From: an uncultured Methanoregula sp.
Lineage (GTDB): Archaea; Halobacteriota; Methanomicrobia; Methanomicrobiales; Methanospirillaceae
Reading direction: 5' to 3'
NCBI RefSeq assembly: GCF_963662735.1
Contig: NZ_OY759744.1
Coordinates: forward strand, 1,654,153 to 1,718,152
DNA length: 64,000 bases
Part shown: positions 42,128 through 51,371 of the stretch, in pieces
Position numbering within the stretch: the stretch's first letter is position 1
Layout of the letters: the number at the start of each line of letters is the position of its first letter
Notes under the pieces: generated by a model
The model's input: the letters and a program-made list of their open reading frames with translations, nothing else
Told to the model about the DNA's origin: nothing
Databases searched by the model: none
Program-made: the position numbers and the translations under genes

Positions 42128-42455
42128 GATTTGACGGTTTTAAGGAGATACGGCGCGATCATGCCGGATTTCCTGACTGATCCTTTCCATAAAAATTTTC
42201 CGTTTCTTTGATCGTTTCTTTGATCATTTGTATCCTGCATCCCGGCTGTCCCAGCATTCTCACCTTCCGTCTTCCCTGGAAAATCAGGGGCTACCGGCAG
42301 GAGTGTTACTCCCGCACGCTGCATTTGCTATTATTTTTGGAGAGGCACGGATAGCAATATCAGGAATCAAACCGATCGATTAAGCGGGAACGGGATGAAT
42401 ACTCTCCAGTAAGCTTCCCTCTGCTCAAGGATTGCTGATCTCCACGGATGTTACC
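42128..42455 (+). other. intergenic stretch
   Basis: About 330 bases before the HprK-like gene. It contains a short tandem repeat (TTTCTTTGATC twice near 42203-42224). A minus-strand frame at 42124-42324 has a low-complexity product and is not believed. No gene or clear promoter was seen. Confidence 0.35.
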
Positions 42456-43403
42456 ATGTCCTACACGATATCCCTGATTTCACCGGAAGAGAAGGAACAG
42501 CTGATTGATCACTACCAGCCCCGGGTCCGGTATGAAATCAAATCCGATATTTACGGGTGCTGCATCAAGCTGCTCTCGGACAACCACGCCCTGAAGGAAA
42601 CCTGGCAGGAGAATTTTTACGCAATGTCCGAGACCATCCGCTCCCACGGGCGTATGTACGTTTTCAGCGATCCGGCCTATCCTGAAAATTCCCTCCTGCT
42701 GGATCCTTATTCAAAAACGGCATTCCTGCTCAATTTCAGCTACTATGGCTGGATCAAATCCATAGCCCTTGGCCTTACCGGCGATATCCTCGAGGACGAA
42801 CACGGGATCTCTTCCATCCACGGGGCCTGTGTTGATATCGGGGGCCGGGGGGTCTGCCTTATCGGTACCTCCGGGGCAGGAAAAACCACCCAGACCTATG
42901 GTCTCCTCAATGATCCGCACAGCCGGGTCATTTCCGACGACTGGTTCTTCTCGCGGCTGTATGGTCCGGATATCCTTGCCTTTGGTTCCGAGAAGAATTT
43001 TTACATCCGCGAAGATTTAACCGCCATCTGGAAAGAATTTGGCGGGCTTGTCGAAAAGCACGAGTATGATGCCGACGGCAGAGCCGTGGCAAATCTCCGG
43101 TGGGTTGTCGGGAAAGGGCGGCAGTTGCCCTTTACCACGTTAAAAACGCTCGTCATCCTCAAGCGGGATCCCACTGACCCGGAAGCCAGCCGGCATCTCG
43201 AGCATGAGGATGCGCTCGCTCTTGTTACCGCAAACCGGTATTTCAACCCCCATCTCCTCGTGGATAACCCGAGGAAAGGGGCTATCCGGAAAAAATTTAT
43301 GGCCGACCTGCTGGAACGGACAACGGTCTATCTTGTCAATACCACGGGGACTCCGCTGGAAACGCAGGGCCTGATCCGGTCAATTGTGAAATTGAATGAA
43401 TAA
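42456..43403 (+). CDS. HprK-like P-loop kinase domain protein
   Basis: A 315-aa protein resembling the nucleotide-binding core of HPr kinase/PEP carboxykinase-type proteins. It has 'SIHGACVDIGGRGVCLIGTSGAGKTTQTYGLL' (Walker A near residues 137-145), 'VISDDWFF' (a Walker B-like acidic site) and a C-terminal 'ATANRYFNP' region. HPr kinases phosphorylate a Ser of HPr in bacteria. No PTS or HPr gene is present in this window, and archaea of this group normally lack PTS, so the target is unknown. I chose ATG at 42456; an in-frame TTG at 42432 is the longer alternative. The gene is followed by T-rich DNA and then the large kinase gene. Confidence 0.65.
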   Translation: MSYTISLISPEEKEQLIDHYQPRVRYEIKSDIYGCCIKLLSDNHALKETWQENFYAMSETIRSHGRMYVFSDPAYPENSLLLDPYSKTAFLLNFSYYGWIKSIALGLTGDILEDEHGISSIHGACVDIGGRGVCLIGTSGAGKTTQTYGLLNDPHSRVISDDWFFSRLYGPDILAFGSEKNFYIREDLTAIWKEFGGLVEKHEYDADGRAVANLRWVVGKGRQLPFTTLKTLVILKRDPTDPEASRHLEHEDALALVTANRYFNPHLLVDNPRKGAIRKKFMADLLERTTVYLVNTTGTPLETQGLIRSIVKLNE

Positions 43404-43596
43404 TTTTTAAGGGTTTACCGGAATTTTTTGGGATTTTTTTTCCTGCCCATTTTTTTTAGAGATCGAGTCCCGGGCGACATTTTCCGTGTTGGATCGCATT
43501 CATGCCTGATTTTTCCTGCAAACAGCATAGCGGGCCCTCTCGTCCAAGAACGTCAAAGCGCAACGATTATCCCTGATGAAATGCTAGCCATCTTAA

Positions 43597-46500
43597 ATGA
43601 TCTCCATCCTGTACGTGGATGATGAGCCCGTTCTTCTCGATCTCTGCCGTATTTTCCTGGAACGGACCGGGGATTTTAAGGTGGATACCCTGGAGTCGGC
43701 AACCGGTGTTCCCCGGCTCCTTGAAGAAAAACACTACGATGCCATCATCGCCGATTACCAGATGCCGGAAATGGATGGTATAACGCTCCTCAAAACCGTC
43801 CGCACGCAGTTTGGGGATATCCCGTTTATCCTCTTTACCGGCAGGGGCCGCGAGGAGATCGTTATCGAGGCCCTCAACAACGGGGCTGATTTTTACCTCC
43901 AGAAAGGGGGGGATGCGAGATCCCAGTTCACGGAACTTGCCCACAAGGTACGCCAGGCTGTCAGCAGGCAGCGGGCTGAACGCGATCTTCGGGCATCGGA
44001 AAAACGCCTGTACGATATCATCAATTTTCTCCCGGATCCCACGTTTGCCATCGACCGTGAGGGGCATGTGATAGCCTGGAACCGGGCGATAGAGACTCTT
44101 ACCGGTGTTGCTGCCAGCGAAATGCTGGGAAAAGGAAACTACGAGTATTCGCTCCCGTTCTATGGTTATCGCCGGCCTCTCCTCATCGACCTGGTATTTG
44201 AACCAGATGACCACATAAACGGGCACTATTCCGGTATTATCCGGGAAAAAGACGTCCTTATTGCCGAAACCGATCTTCCCCGTCCGCAGGGGCAGCCGAT
44301 TGTTATTATGGGAAAGGCAAGCCCCCTCTACAATCCGGCCGGGGAAATTATCGGGTCCATTGAATCGATCCGGGATATCACGACCCGGAAGAATGCCGAG
44401 CTTGAATTGCGATCTGCTTACGAGGAGATTGCCGCTACAGAAGAGGAACTGAGGGGCCAGTTCGACACCCTCGCACTGAGTGAAAAGAGCCTCCGGGAGA
44501 GCGAAGCCCGGTTCCGTCAGCTCTCCGAGACAACCACGGCCAGTATCTTTGTCGTTGGCAAAAAAATCCTGTATGCAAACCCGGCTGCCGAGACACTCAC
44601 CGGGTATACCCGGGAGGAACTCGGCGTAATGGATTTCTGGGAGTTTGTGCATCCCGAGTTCAAGGAAAAAGTAAAAGACCGGGGCACCCGGATGCCCGGG
44701 TTCGGGGAAAGGCCTTCTCACCAGGTGTTCAAGATCCTTCGGAAAAACGGGGAAGTGCGCTGGGTGGATGCATCGACAACCCGGATCCACTATGCCGGAA
44801 CTCCCGCGGTACTCAGTATCCAGGTGGATATAACCGAACGCAAGGAAAATGAGGACGCGCTCAGGAGCTCTCGTCAGTTCCTTGCAAATATCCTTGAGAA
44901 TTTTCCCGGGGTTGTCTTCTGGAAAGACAACAATTTCCGGTACCTTGGCTGCAACCGGAATTTTGCGGCCGGCGCCGGTCTCAATGATCCCTCGGAGATC
45001 ATTGGCAAAACGGATTACGATCTCCCGTGGGCGCGTACCGAGGCCGAGGCCTACCTGGAGGCAGATCGCCGTGTCATCAGCGGTGATGTGCCGTTCCTGA
45101 ATGTCCAGGAATCCCAGCTGCAGGCCGGGGGAAAGGTCGCCTGGTTCGATACCCACAAAATCCCCCTGCTCGGTCCCGACGGTGAGGTTGCGGGGGTTCT
45201 TGGCACGTCCAATGATATTACCGAGCGCAAGCAGGTCATGGACCGGCTCTCCCGGATGAACCAGATGTTTCTCCGGTTCGGTCCGGATTCCCGCGCCAAT
45301 ATCGGCCTGATCACGTCACTTGCCGGGGAACTCCTTCGCGGGTCCTGTGCATTCTATCACCGGCTCGAAAACGATTCCCTGGAATGTATCGGGCACTGGA
45401 ACCCCCCGGCGGGATTTACGGATAGTGGTTCATGGGAAGACCGTTTTTTTGTGGATGTCATCCGGGGCAGTAAGGATGAACCGGTCCGGATAACCAACCC
45501 GGGCAGCCCGGCCTCTTCAGAATCCGATCCCGGCAGCGGGTCATTCCCGTTTAAAACGTATGTGGGAAAAACGGCCCGGATCGGTGACGATTACCAGGGT
45601 CTGCTCTCGGTACTGTACACGGATACGGTTGTTACGGCCGCAGCGGATCTCGAATTCCTCACTATCCTTGCCAATGCCATAGCTATCGAGGATGAACGGT
45701 GGCTGGCAAAAGAGTCCCTCATGGACAGCATGGAAAAATACCGGGGACTCTTTGAACTTGGCAGCGAAGCCATTTTCCTGATCGATAGCGAGACCGACCG
45801 GCTGCTCGAGGCAAACGAAGCTGCGAGCGAAATGTACGGGTACAGCCATGACGAACTGCTCTCCCTGAAAAATATGGACCTTATTGCGGAACAGGAAATA
45901 ATCGAGCCCCCCATAAAACGACCGGCTACCGGGAACCTCTCGATTCCCCTGCAGTACCATATAAAAAAGGACGGGACCGTTTTCCCGGTCGAGATCAACG
46001 GGAAGTTCTTTATCTGGAGCGGAAGGCGGGTCCATGTCGCAGCAATACACGACATCACCGACCGCATACGGGCAGAAGATGCATTGCGCCGCGCCAACAA
46101 GAAACTCAACCTCCTCAACAGTATCAACCGGCACGATGTTGTGAACCAGCTCACCGTCCTGCAGGGATATTCACAGCTCGCACTCCTGCGGGAACCTGAG
46201 CCGGTCATCGGGGACTTCCTTGCAAAAATCGATGCCGTGAGCGATACCATAGCCCGGCAGCTCGCGTTTACCGGCATGTACCAGGAACTGGGCGTGCATG
46301 CCCCCGGCTGGCATCATCTTGATGATATCCTTTCCCGGGTCCGGCCAAAAGAGATCCTGTTCTCCAGTTCCTGCAGCAACATCGAGATCTTTGCCGATCC
46401 CATGCTGGAAATGGTATTTGCCAATCTTTTTGACAATGCGTTCCGGCACGGGGAACGGGTGTCCCGGATCAGCATCCGCTGTGAGCCTGCCGGGGACGAC

Positions 46501-46731
46501 CTCATGATAACCGTGGAAGACAACGGGATTGGCGTTCCCCTTGACATAAAGCAGAAGATCTTCCAGAAAGGATTCGGGAAACATACCGGTTTCGGGCTTT
46601 TCCTGGTGCGGGAGATCCTTGCCATTACCGGCATCTCCATCCACGAGACCGGGAAACATGGGACCGGCGCCCGGTTCGAGATCATGGTGCCAAAAGACGG
46701 GTTCCGGCAGGGTAAAGTTTCACGGAAATAA
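43597..46731 (+). CDS. receiver-PAS-GAF-PAS histidine kinase
   Basis: A 1044-aa soluble hybrid kinase, the largest kinase of the window. The receiver spans 1-120 (Asp53 in 'IIADYQMPEMDG', 'LFTGRGREE', 'FYLQKGG'). PAS domains lie at about 138-265, 305-415 and 425-540. A GAF-like domain covers about 555-700 and a further PAS about 715-825. The kinase core has His846 in 'INRHDVVNQL', 'ANLFDNAFRHGERVSRI', 'EDNGIGVPLDIK' and 'GFGLFLVREIL' (the first Leu of the G2 motif is Phe, otherwise intact). The many input domains suggest integration of several signals. It stands alone; a 529-aa frame on the opposite strand (43567-45156) is its shadow. Confidence 0.9.
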   Translation: MISILYVDDEPVLLDLCRIFLERTGDFKVDTLESATGVPRLLEEKHYDAIIADYQMPEMDGITLLKTVRTQFGDIPFILFTGRGREEIVIEALNNGADFYLQKGGDARSQFTELAHKVRQAVSRQRAERDLRASEKRLYDIINFLPDPTFAIDREGHVIAWNRAIETLTGVAASEMLGKGNYEYSLPFYGYRRPLLIDLVFEPDDHINGHYSGIIREKDVLIAETDLPRPQGQPIVIMGKASPLYNPAGEIIGSIESIRDITTRKNAELELRSAYEEIAATEEELRGQFDTLALSEKSLRESEARFRQLSETTTASIFVVGKKILYANPAAETLTGYTREELGVMDFWEFVHPEFKEKVKDRGTRMPGFGERPSHQVFKILRKNGEVRWVDASTTRIHYAGTPAVLSIQVDITERKENEDALRSSRQFLANILENFPGVVFWKDNNFRYLGCNRNFAAGAGLNDPSEIIGKTDYDLPWARTEAEAYLEADRRVISGDVPFLNVQESQLQAGGKVAWFDTHKIPLLGPDGEVAGVLGTSNDITERKQVMDRLSRMNQMFLRFGPDSRANIGLITSLAGELLRGSCAFYHRLENDSLECIGHWNPPAGFTDSGSWEDRFFVDVIRGSKDEPVRITNPGSPASSESDPGSGSFPFKTYVGKTARIGDDYQGLLSVLYTDTVVTAAADLEFLTILANAIAIEDERWLAKESLMDSMEKYRGLFELGSEAIFLIDSETDRLLEANEAASEMYGYSHDELLSLKNMDLIAEQEIIEPPIKRPATGNLSIPLQYHIKKDGTVFPVEINGKFFIWSGRRVHVAAIHDITDRIRAEDALRRANKKLNLLNSINRHDVVNQLTVLQGYSQLALLREPEPVIGDFLAKIDAVSDTIARQLAFTGMYQELGVHAPGWHHLDDILSRVRPKEILFSSSCSNIEIFADPMLEMVFANLFDNAFRHGERVSRISIRCEPAGDDLMITVEDNGIGVPLDIKQKIFQKGFGKHTGFGLFLVREILAITGISIHETGKHGTGARFEIMVPKDGFRQGKVSRK

Positions 46732-46804
46732 CATAACCGGGAAGCATGTGTGTCCCGCAACTGCAAGCCCGGCCGGTGGGCCGGGCCGGGCCGGTAATCT
46801 CCCG

Positions 46805-47611
46805 TCAGTACCCGGCCGCGTAATAATACCCGTCAGATTCTATAACCTTCAGCGGCACGGAAAAGAGGCTGCCGATCGTGCTCCCGGTCAGCAGGGCGGA
46901 TTTCGGGCCGTCGTTTACAATCTTGCCCTCCTTCATCAGGACCACCCGGGAAATCTCCGGTATGATATCGTGGAGATTGTGGGTGACAAGGATGATACCG
47001 GTACCCGACTGGGCGATCTTCCGGATGATCTTCCGGAACGTGTGCAGGGAATGGAGGTCGAGGCTGTTGGTCGGCTCATCCAGGATAAGGGTCTTTGGAT
47101 CATGGACCAGCGCCCTCCCGATCAGGAACCGCCGGGCCTCCCCCGACGACATCTCCGTCATGAGGCGATCCTGGAGGTGCCCGATCTCCAGGAATGCGCA
47201 GATGTCATCCGTCTTCTGTATCATTGCCGGCGTGATCTGCCGGTTGAACAATCCCACGCTTGAAAAAAACCCGGAGAGGATAACTTCCCTTGCGGTCATC
47301 TCGCGGTTGAACGTATTCTGCAGCTCGTTCGAGACGATACCGATCGTGGACCGCAGCTCGAACACGTCCCAGACTTCCTGCCCCCGGATCCGGAACACCA
47401 TTCCCTCATCCGGCATTGCCGGGTACAGCTCCCGGGTAATTGTTTTTACGAGCGAAGATTTTCCCGCCCCGTTGGGGCCAAGAATCGCGATATTCTCGCC
47501 TTCGTGGATAACAAGGGATATCCGGTTCAGGGCTATGGTGTTGTCCCGGAATACCGTGATATTCCCAAACTCGAGCAAGGGGCTTTGTCTCTGTCGGGGG
47601 TGCGAAGTCAT
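46805..47611 (-). CDS. stand-alone ABC ATPase of the ModF/PhrA type (COG1119-like)
   Basis: A 268-aa ABC ATPase with Walker A 'GPNGAGKSS', the variant signature 'MSSGEARRFLIGRAL', Walker B 'LILDEPTNSLD' and His in 'ILVTHNLHDI'. The 'LRSTIGIVSNELQNTFNREMTAREVILSGFFSSVGLF' segment is typical of the ModF (COG1119) group, named for a link to molybdate genes but without a permease partner of its own. No transporter gene is adjacent, so a regulatory or non-transport role is possible. The start is ATG at 47611. It is divergent neither from nor co-oriented tightly with the flanking genes. Confidence 0.82.
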   Translation of the reverse strand: MTSHPRQRQSPLLEFGNITVFRDNTIALNRISLVIHEGENIAILGPNGAGKSSLVKTITRELYPAMPDEGMVFRIRGQEVWDVFELRSTIGIVSNELQNTFNREMTAREVILSGFFSSVGLFNRQITPAMIQKTDDICAFLEIGHLQDRLMTEMSSGEARRFLIGRALVHDPKTLILDEPTNSLDLHSLHTFRKIIRKIAQSGTGIILVTHNLHDIIPEISRVVLMKEGKIVNDGPKSALLTGSTIGSLFSVPLKVIESDGYYYAAGY

Positions 47612-47764
47612 TGTCAGGATTCCATGACACAGGTACCGGCACGCAATGTGCCGGATTGTCGAGTACTATAATGCCGGCTGTTCATTTTTTAGTTTCTGGC
47701 AGGGAGGGACCGTGAGCCGGGGAATTATCGGTTTCTTTGCGTGGGGAAAAACGTGGGGGAGCAC

Positions 47765-49504
47765 CTATTCCAGGTCCGTTGTTATAACAAACCTGCGGAG
47801 ACCGTTCTCCTCCGTGGAAGTAAGCCTGCCCCCCGCCCGTGCACAGAGCCGTTCCAGGAACCGCCAGGGTTTCTGTTTTTCCGGTGCTTCCCGTCGGGCA
47901 GTATCCCCGGATACCGTGACAACGGCTTCGTGTCCCGCCTGTTCCAGCGTGATGATTATCTGCCGGGAACCGGTGCCCACGAGTTCTTCGAGAATATAGG
48001 TCAGGACATCCGAGAACTGGTCGCGGTCCACGATTGCGGATAATGGCCGGTCACCGGCTTCAAGCGTGAGATCGATCTCCTCGAGGAGCGGGTGGGCCCC
48101 GACGCGGGCGATGAGCATCCGGGCAAAGGCGGCATCGTCATCGGCCGAATCAAGCATGTCCTCATCGGAACACGTGGATACCGAGAGCCCGGTCACGAGG
48201 GCTTTTACCTGGTGCGTGAGATCGCAAACGGCAAGATCGGCCGGGGGATGGAACCCGCGCAGTGTCGTGGTATAATCGGAGAGCAGCCTGCCAGCCCGCT
48301 GGACCAGGGTCGGGTCGATAAGCCGGGCGAGTTCGTCTTTTTTGAATGCCCGGTCCAGCCTGGCAATTACCTGGCCGGCCTTGAGGGCCAGGTGTATCGA
48401 GACGTTCTCATGCCGGTGGTGTTCTTCTGCAAAGTCCCTGAATGCCCCGAGAAGTTCGTCGATTGCATCGCCGTTGAACTCGGTATACATCCGCTCGGCG
48501 ATTTCAGGTTCTCCCAGTTCGTCCATGACATACGAGATGTAATAGAGGCGGCCGGCCATGATCGTGAAGATCTCGTTGACCTCGTCCATGCAGTCCTCGG
48601 CAAACGCGGCGGTCTCGACAGCCCGTTCCCTGTTCAGTTCGGCGATGTCCGCAAGAGCGAGTGCATCGTTCCTGACAGCGGAAAGTATTCTCGTTGCATC
48701 TCCCGCCGGGATCACCCTGCCGTGGCCGGGGCAGACCGTGCGGATCCCGCCTCCGGAAAGGATACCGTTGATCCCGGCAAGGGACCGGACAAGATCCTCC
48801 TGCGACCACCCGCACAATCCTGCAATCCCGGGATTTGCTGCAAACAGGATGTCGCCGATAAACAGGAGTTCGCCGATCCGGATACAGATGCTGTCCGGGC
48901 TGTGGCCCGGGGTATGGAAGACTTCGACCTGCGGCCCGGGCCCGAATGTTATCCGTTCGCGGACCAGATCCCCGCCCGGTTCTGTTCCCGCCCGGTCCTG
49001 CACCACCGTGACTTCGGCACCGTTTGAAAAGGAGAGGGCAACCGGGACGCCGCGAACTTCTGCCCGCTGCTGTGCCAGGAGGCGGAACCCGACCTTCATG
49101 GGCACCTGGGAGACCCCGAGCAGGTCAGCCTGCGTCAGTTTCCCGTCGCCGCGTTCGAGCGTGTCGGCCCCGCATTCCTGGACCGAGAAAACCGCACCCC
49201 CGGTGTACGCGAACGCGGGAAGGTGCTGGGCCCCGATGAAGTGATCGATATGGGCGTGGGTGAGAAAAACAAAGACCGGGCGATCGCACGCCAGGCGGCA
49301 GGCTTCAATAACCGCCATGAGCTGTTCAGCCTGGTCGGTGAGCCCGCCGGGATCGATGAGCAGGATGACGTCCGGGGTCTGGATGATATACGAATTGGAA
49401 GAGATGGTATCGATTTTCCGGATCAGCGGGAAGATGGAGGCCCCGAACGCCCCGGGAACCGGTTGCCATTCGAGGGAAATGAGCTGGTCGTTACCAGCCG
49501 GCAA
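47765..49504 (-). CDS. metallo-beta-lactamase fold hydrolase fused to degenerate kinase-like domain
   Basis: A 579-aa protein. The N-terminal half (about 5-290) is a metallo-beta-lactamase fold hydrolase: 'LLIDPGG', metal motif 'THAHIDHFIGAQ', 'VFHTPGHSPDSICI', 'LLFIGDILFA' and 'CPGHGRVI'. The middle is helical with charged heptads. The C-terminal part (about 430-570) resembles a Bergerat ATPase such as RsbW/histidine kinase ('DRDQFSDVLTYILEELVGTGSRQIIITLEQAGHEAVVTVSGDT'), but the Asn and Gly boxes are poor, so it may be a protein-binding pseudo-ATPase. It overlaps the STAS gene end by 14 nt when started at TTG 49504 (AGGGAGAGG before it); TTG at 49555 is also open. It belongs to the partner-switching cluster. 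Confidence 0.72.
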   Translation of the reverse strand: MPAGNDQLISLEWQPVPGAFGASIFPLIRKIDTISSNSYIIQTPDVILLIDPGGLTDQAEQLMAVIEACRLACDRPVFVFLTHAHIDHFIGAQHLPAFAYTGGAVFSVQECGADTLERGDGKLTQADLLGVSQVPMKVGFRLLAQQRAEVRGVPVALSFSNGAEVTVVQDRAGTEPGGDLVRERITFGPGPQVEVFHTPGHSPDSICIRIGELLFIGDILFAANPGIAGLCGWSQEDLVRSLAGINGILSGGGIRTVCPGHGRVIPAGDATRILSAVRNDALALADIAELNRERAVETAAFAEDCMDEVNEIFTIMAGRLYYISYVMDELGEPEIAERMYTEFNGDAIDELLGAFRDFAEEHHRHENVSIHLALKAGQVIARLDRAFKKDELARLIDPTLVQRAGRLLSDYTTTLRGFHPPADLAVCDLTHQVKALVTGLSVSTCSDEDMLDSADDDAAFARMLIARVGAHPLLEEIDLTLEAGDRPLSAIVDRDQFSDVLTYILEELVGTGSRQIIITLEQAGHEAVVTVSGDTARREAPEKQKPWRFLERLCARAGGRLTSTEENGLRRFVITTDLE

Positions 49505-49823
49505 GGGCCTCTCCCTCAGAAGGATAAATGGAAAAGATCGAGGTGAACCCGGCAAGCTTGAGTATCTTGTGGACTTCGGGGTTCAGGTTCGTAAGACCGA
49601 ACCGGTCATCGGGGTTCTTGAGTTTCTTTGCCGAGGCAAGAAGCACCCGGAGGCCCCCGCTGCTGATGTAATTGACTCCGGAAAAATTCAGCAGGATCTT
49701 CCGGTGCCCGAGATCGATCTCTTTGTTGATCGCCTGTTCGAGTGTTGGGGCCGTTGCTGTATCGACCCTCCCGGTAAGAGAGAGGACGGTTCCTTTTTCC
49801 TGTGTTGCTGATGAAATCTCCAT
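49491..49823 (-). CDS. STAS-domain anti-sigma-antagonist-like protein
   Basis: A 110-aa single STAS domain of the SpoIIAA/RsbV type: 'VLSLTGRVDTATAPTLEQAINKEI', 'ILLNFSGVNYISSGGLRVLLASAKKL' and 'VHKILKLAGFTSIFSIYPSEGEAL'. The Ser pair in 'ISSGG' is at the position phosphorylated by RsbW-type kinases. It starts with ATG at 49823 after GAGGGTG; GTG at 49829 is the alternative. It precedes the hydrolase/ATPase gene on the same strand and is divergent from the phosphatase/RsbW pair at 49980-51790. Together they form a complete switch: phosphatase, kinase and STAS target. Confidence 0.88.
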   Translation of the reverse strand: MEISSATQEKGTVLSLTGRVDTATAPTLEQAINKEIDLGHRKILLNFSGVNYISSGGLRVLLASAKKLKNPDDRFGLTNLNPEVHKILKLAGFTSIFSIYPSEGEALAGW

Positions 49824-49979
49824 GTGCACCCTCGTTGATAATTAAGACGGTATTCTTCTCACCAGTTTCGGCGTTTAAAAAAGATAATCCTATCCATGCC
49901 TCACTTTATTCTCCGCAGGAACCCCTGGGGCAGATTGGTGACTATTAAGTTACCTGCTGCCTAATGCGTTATTGACAAC

Positions 49980-51371
49980 ATGGCAGCCGATATCGTCTCA
50001 TCCTTGCTCCTCATGCTCCAGCTGATCTGTGTCATCGTTGTTGTGGCATACCTGCTTACCCGGAGCAGGATCTTCAATGATGTCCTTGACGGTCACCCTT
50101 CCCTGAAAATCCAGCTCATCCTGATCCTGGTTTTTGGTGCCCTGTCGGTCTACGGTACCGTAGCCGGCGTGGAGTTCATGGGCGCCATCATCAACGTGCG
50201 GGACCTCGGCCCCATGGTTGCCGGTCTCATCGGGGGCCCGTTCGTGGGACTCGGGGCCGGTCTCATCGGCGCTGCATACCGGCTGAGCCTCGGTGGCCTG
50301 ACGGTGTATTCCTGTTCGCTTGCAACGGTCCTCGCGGGTCTTTTCGGTGGCCTGATCTGGCTTGCCAACAAGCGGAAGTTTATCGGGATTACGGGAGCTG
50401 TCATCTTTGCGGCGATCATGGAAGGGATCCACATGCTCCTTGCCCTGATCATCTGCGGGCCTACCCAGCAGATCATAGCAATTATCCAGACCCTGGCAAT
50501 CCCGATGATCGTTTCCAATGCTGCGGGAATGTTCGTCTTTGCCTTTATCATCCAGAATCTCCAGAACGAGCGGAAGATGCAGGCCGAGCGAGATGTCCTG
50601 TTGCGGGAGATGGAGCGCAAGGACACCGAGCTTGCGATCGCTGCCGAGATCCAGCAGAGTTTCCTCCCGGATACCATCCGGCAGGTTGAAGGATTCGAGA
50701 TCGCCGCCAAGAGTGTCATGGCAAAGGAAGTGGGCGGGGACTTTTTCGATGTGATCCCCCTTGAAGTGATCCCGCTCTCCCGGAACCGGCTCGGCATCAT
50801 GATCGCGGATGTCTCCGGCAAAGGAATCCCGGCTGCCCTTTTTATGGCGTTATCACGGATTGTTGTCCGGGTCAATGCCACGTGGTATCCCGAACTTCCT
50901 GCAGAGGCGATCCGGGATGCCAATGCCATCATCACCGCGGATTCGCGGGCAGGAATGTTCGTCACGCTCTTTTACGGGATTCTCGATGGCGAGAAAAAGA
51001 GCCTGACGTACGTCAATGCAGGGCACAACCCGCCGCTCCTCTGCCATGCTGCCGATGGTACATTCGAAGAACTGCCGGCAACCGGCATTGCTATCGGGGC
51101 ATTGGACGATGCCGATTATACATCGGCGTCCGTCCCGCTCGTGCCGGGTGATGTCCTGGTATTGTATACCGACGGGATAACGGAAGCGGAGAATGTACGC
51201 CAGGACATGTTTGGCGAGGAGCGGCTCTACGAGATTATCCGCCAATCCCGCAACCTTTCGGCACCGGAGATCTCGTCACGGATTCTCGAAGAGGTCCGGA
51301 AGTTCTGCGGGGATCATCCCCAGTCGGACGACATCACCCTGATGGTCATAAAAGCTCTTGTGATCCCATGA
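49980..51371 (+). CDS. 5TM-LYT/PP2C (SpoIIE-type) phosphatase
   Basis: A 463-aa membrane phosphatase. The N-terminal 195 residues have five to six helices and the 5TMR-LYT pattern ('NVRDLGPMVAGLIGGPFVGLGAGLIGAAYRLSLGG'), a membrane sensor also found in LytS. The catalytic domain (about 230-463) has the metal-binding Asp motifs 'GGDFFDVIPL', 'IADVSGKGIPAALFMAL' and 'SDDITLMVI'. It would dephosphorylate a STAS protein, probably 49491 or the STAS domain at 51793. Its stop overlaps the start of the RsbW gene by 4 nt (ATGA), so kinase and phosphatase are made together. The STAS gene starts divergently 157 nt away. Confidence 0.88.
   Translation: MAADIVSSLLLMLQLICVIVVVAYLLTRSRIFNDVLDGHPSLKIQLILILVFGALSVYGTVAGVEFMGAIINVRDLGPMVAGLIGGPFVGLGAGLIGAAYRLSLGGLTVYSCSLATVLAGLFGGLIWLANKRKFIGITGAVIFAAIMEGIHMLLALIICGPTQQIIAIIQTLAIPMIVSNAAGMFVFAFIIQNLQNERKMQAERDVLLREMERKDTELAIAAEIQQSFLPDTIRQVEGFEIAAKSVMAKEVGGDFFDVIPLEVIPLSRNRLGIMIADVSGKGIPAALFMALSRIVVRVNATWYPELPAEAIRDANAIITADSRAGMFVTLFYGILDGEKKSLTYVNAGHNPPLLCHAADGTFEELPATGIAIGALDDADYTSASVPLVPGDVLVLYTDGITEAENVRQDMFGEERLYEIIRQSRNLSAPEISSRILEEVRKFCGDHPQSDDITLMVIKALVIP

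Noticed and set aside
43567-45156. 529-aa minus-strand frame
   Set aside because: Antisense to the receiver-PAS-GAF kinase; a long shadow frame produced by GC-rich codon usage.
48092-49027. 311-aa plus-strand frame
   Set aside because: Antisense to the MBL fusion gene, which shows the metal-binding motifs in its own frame.
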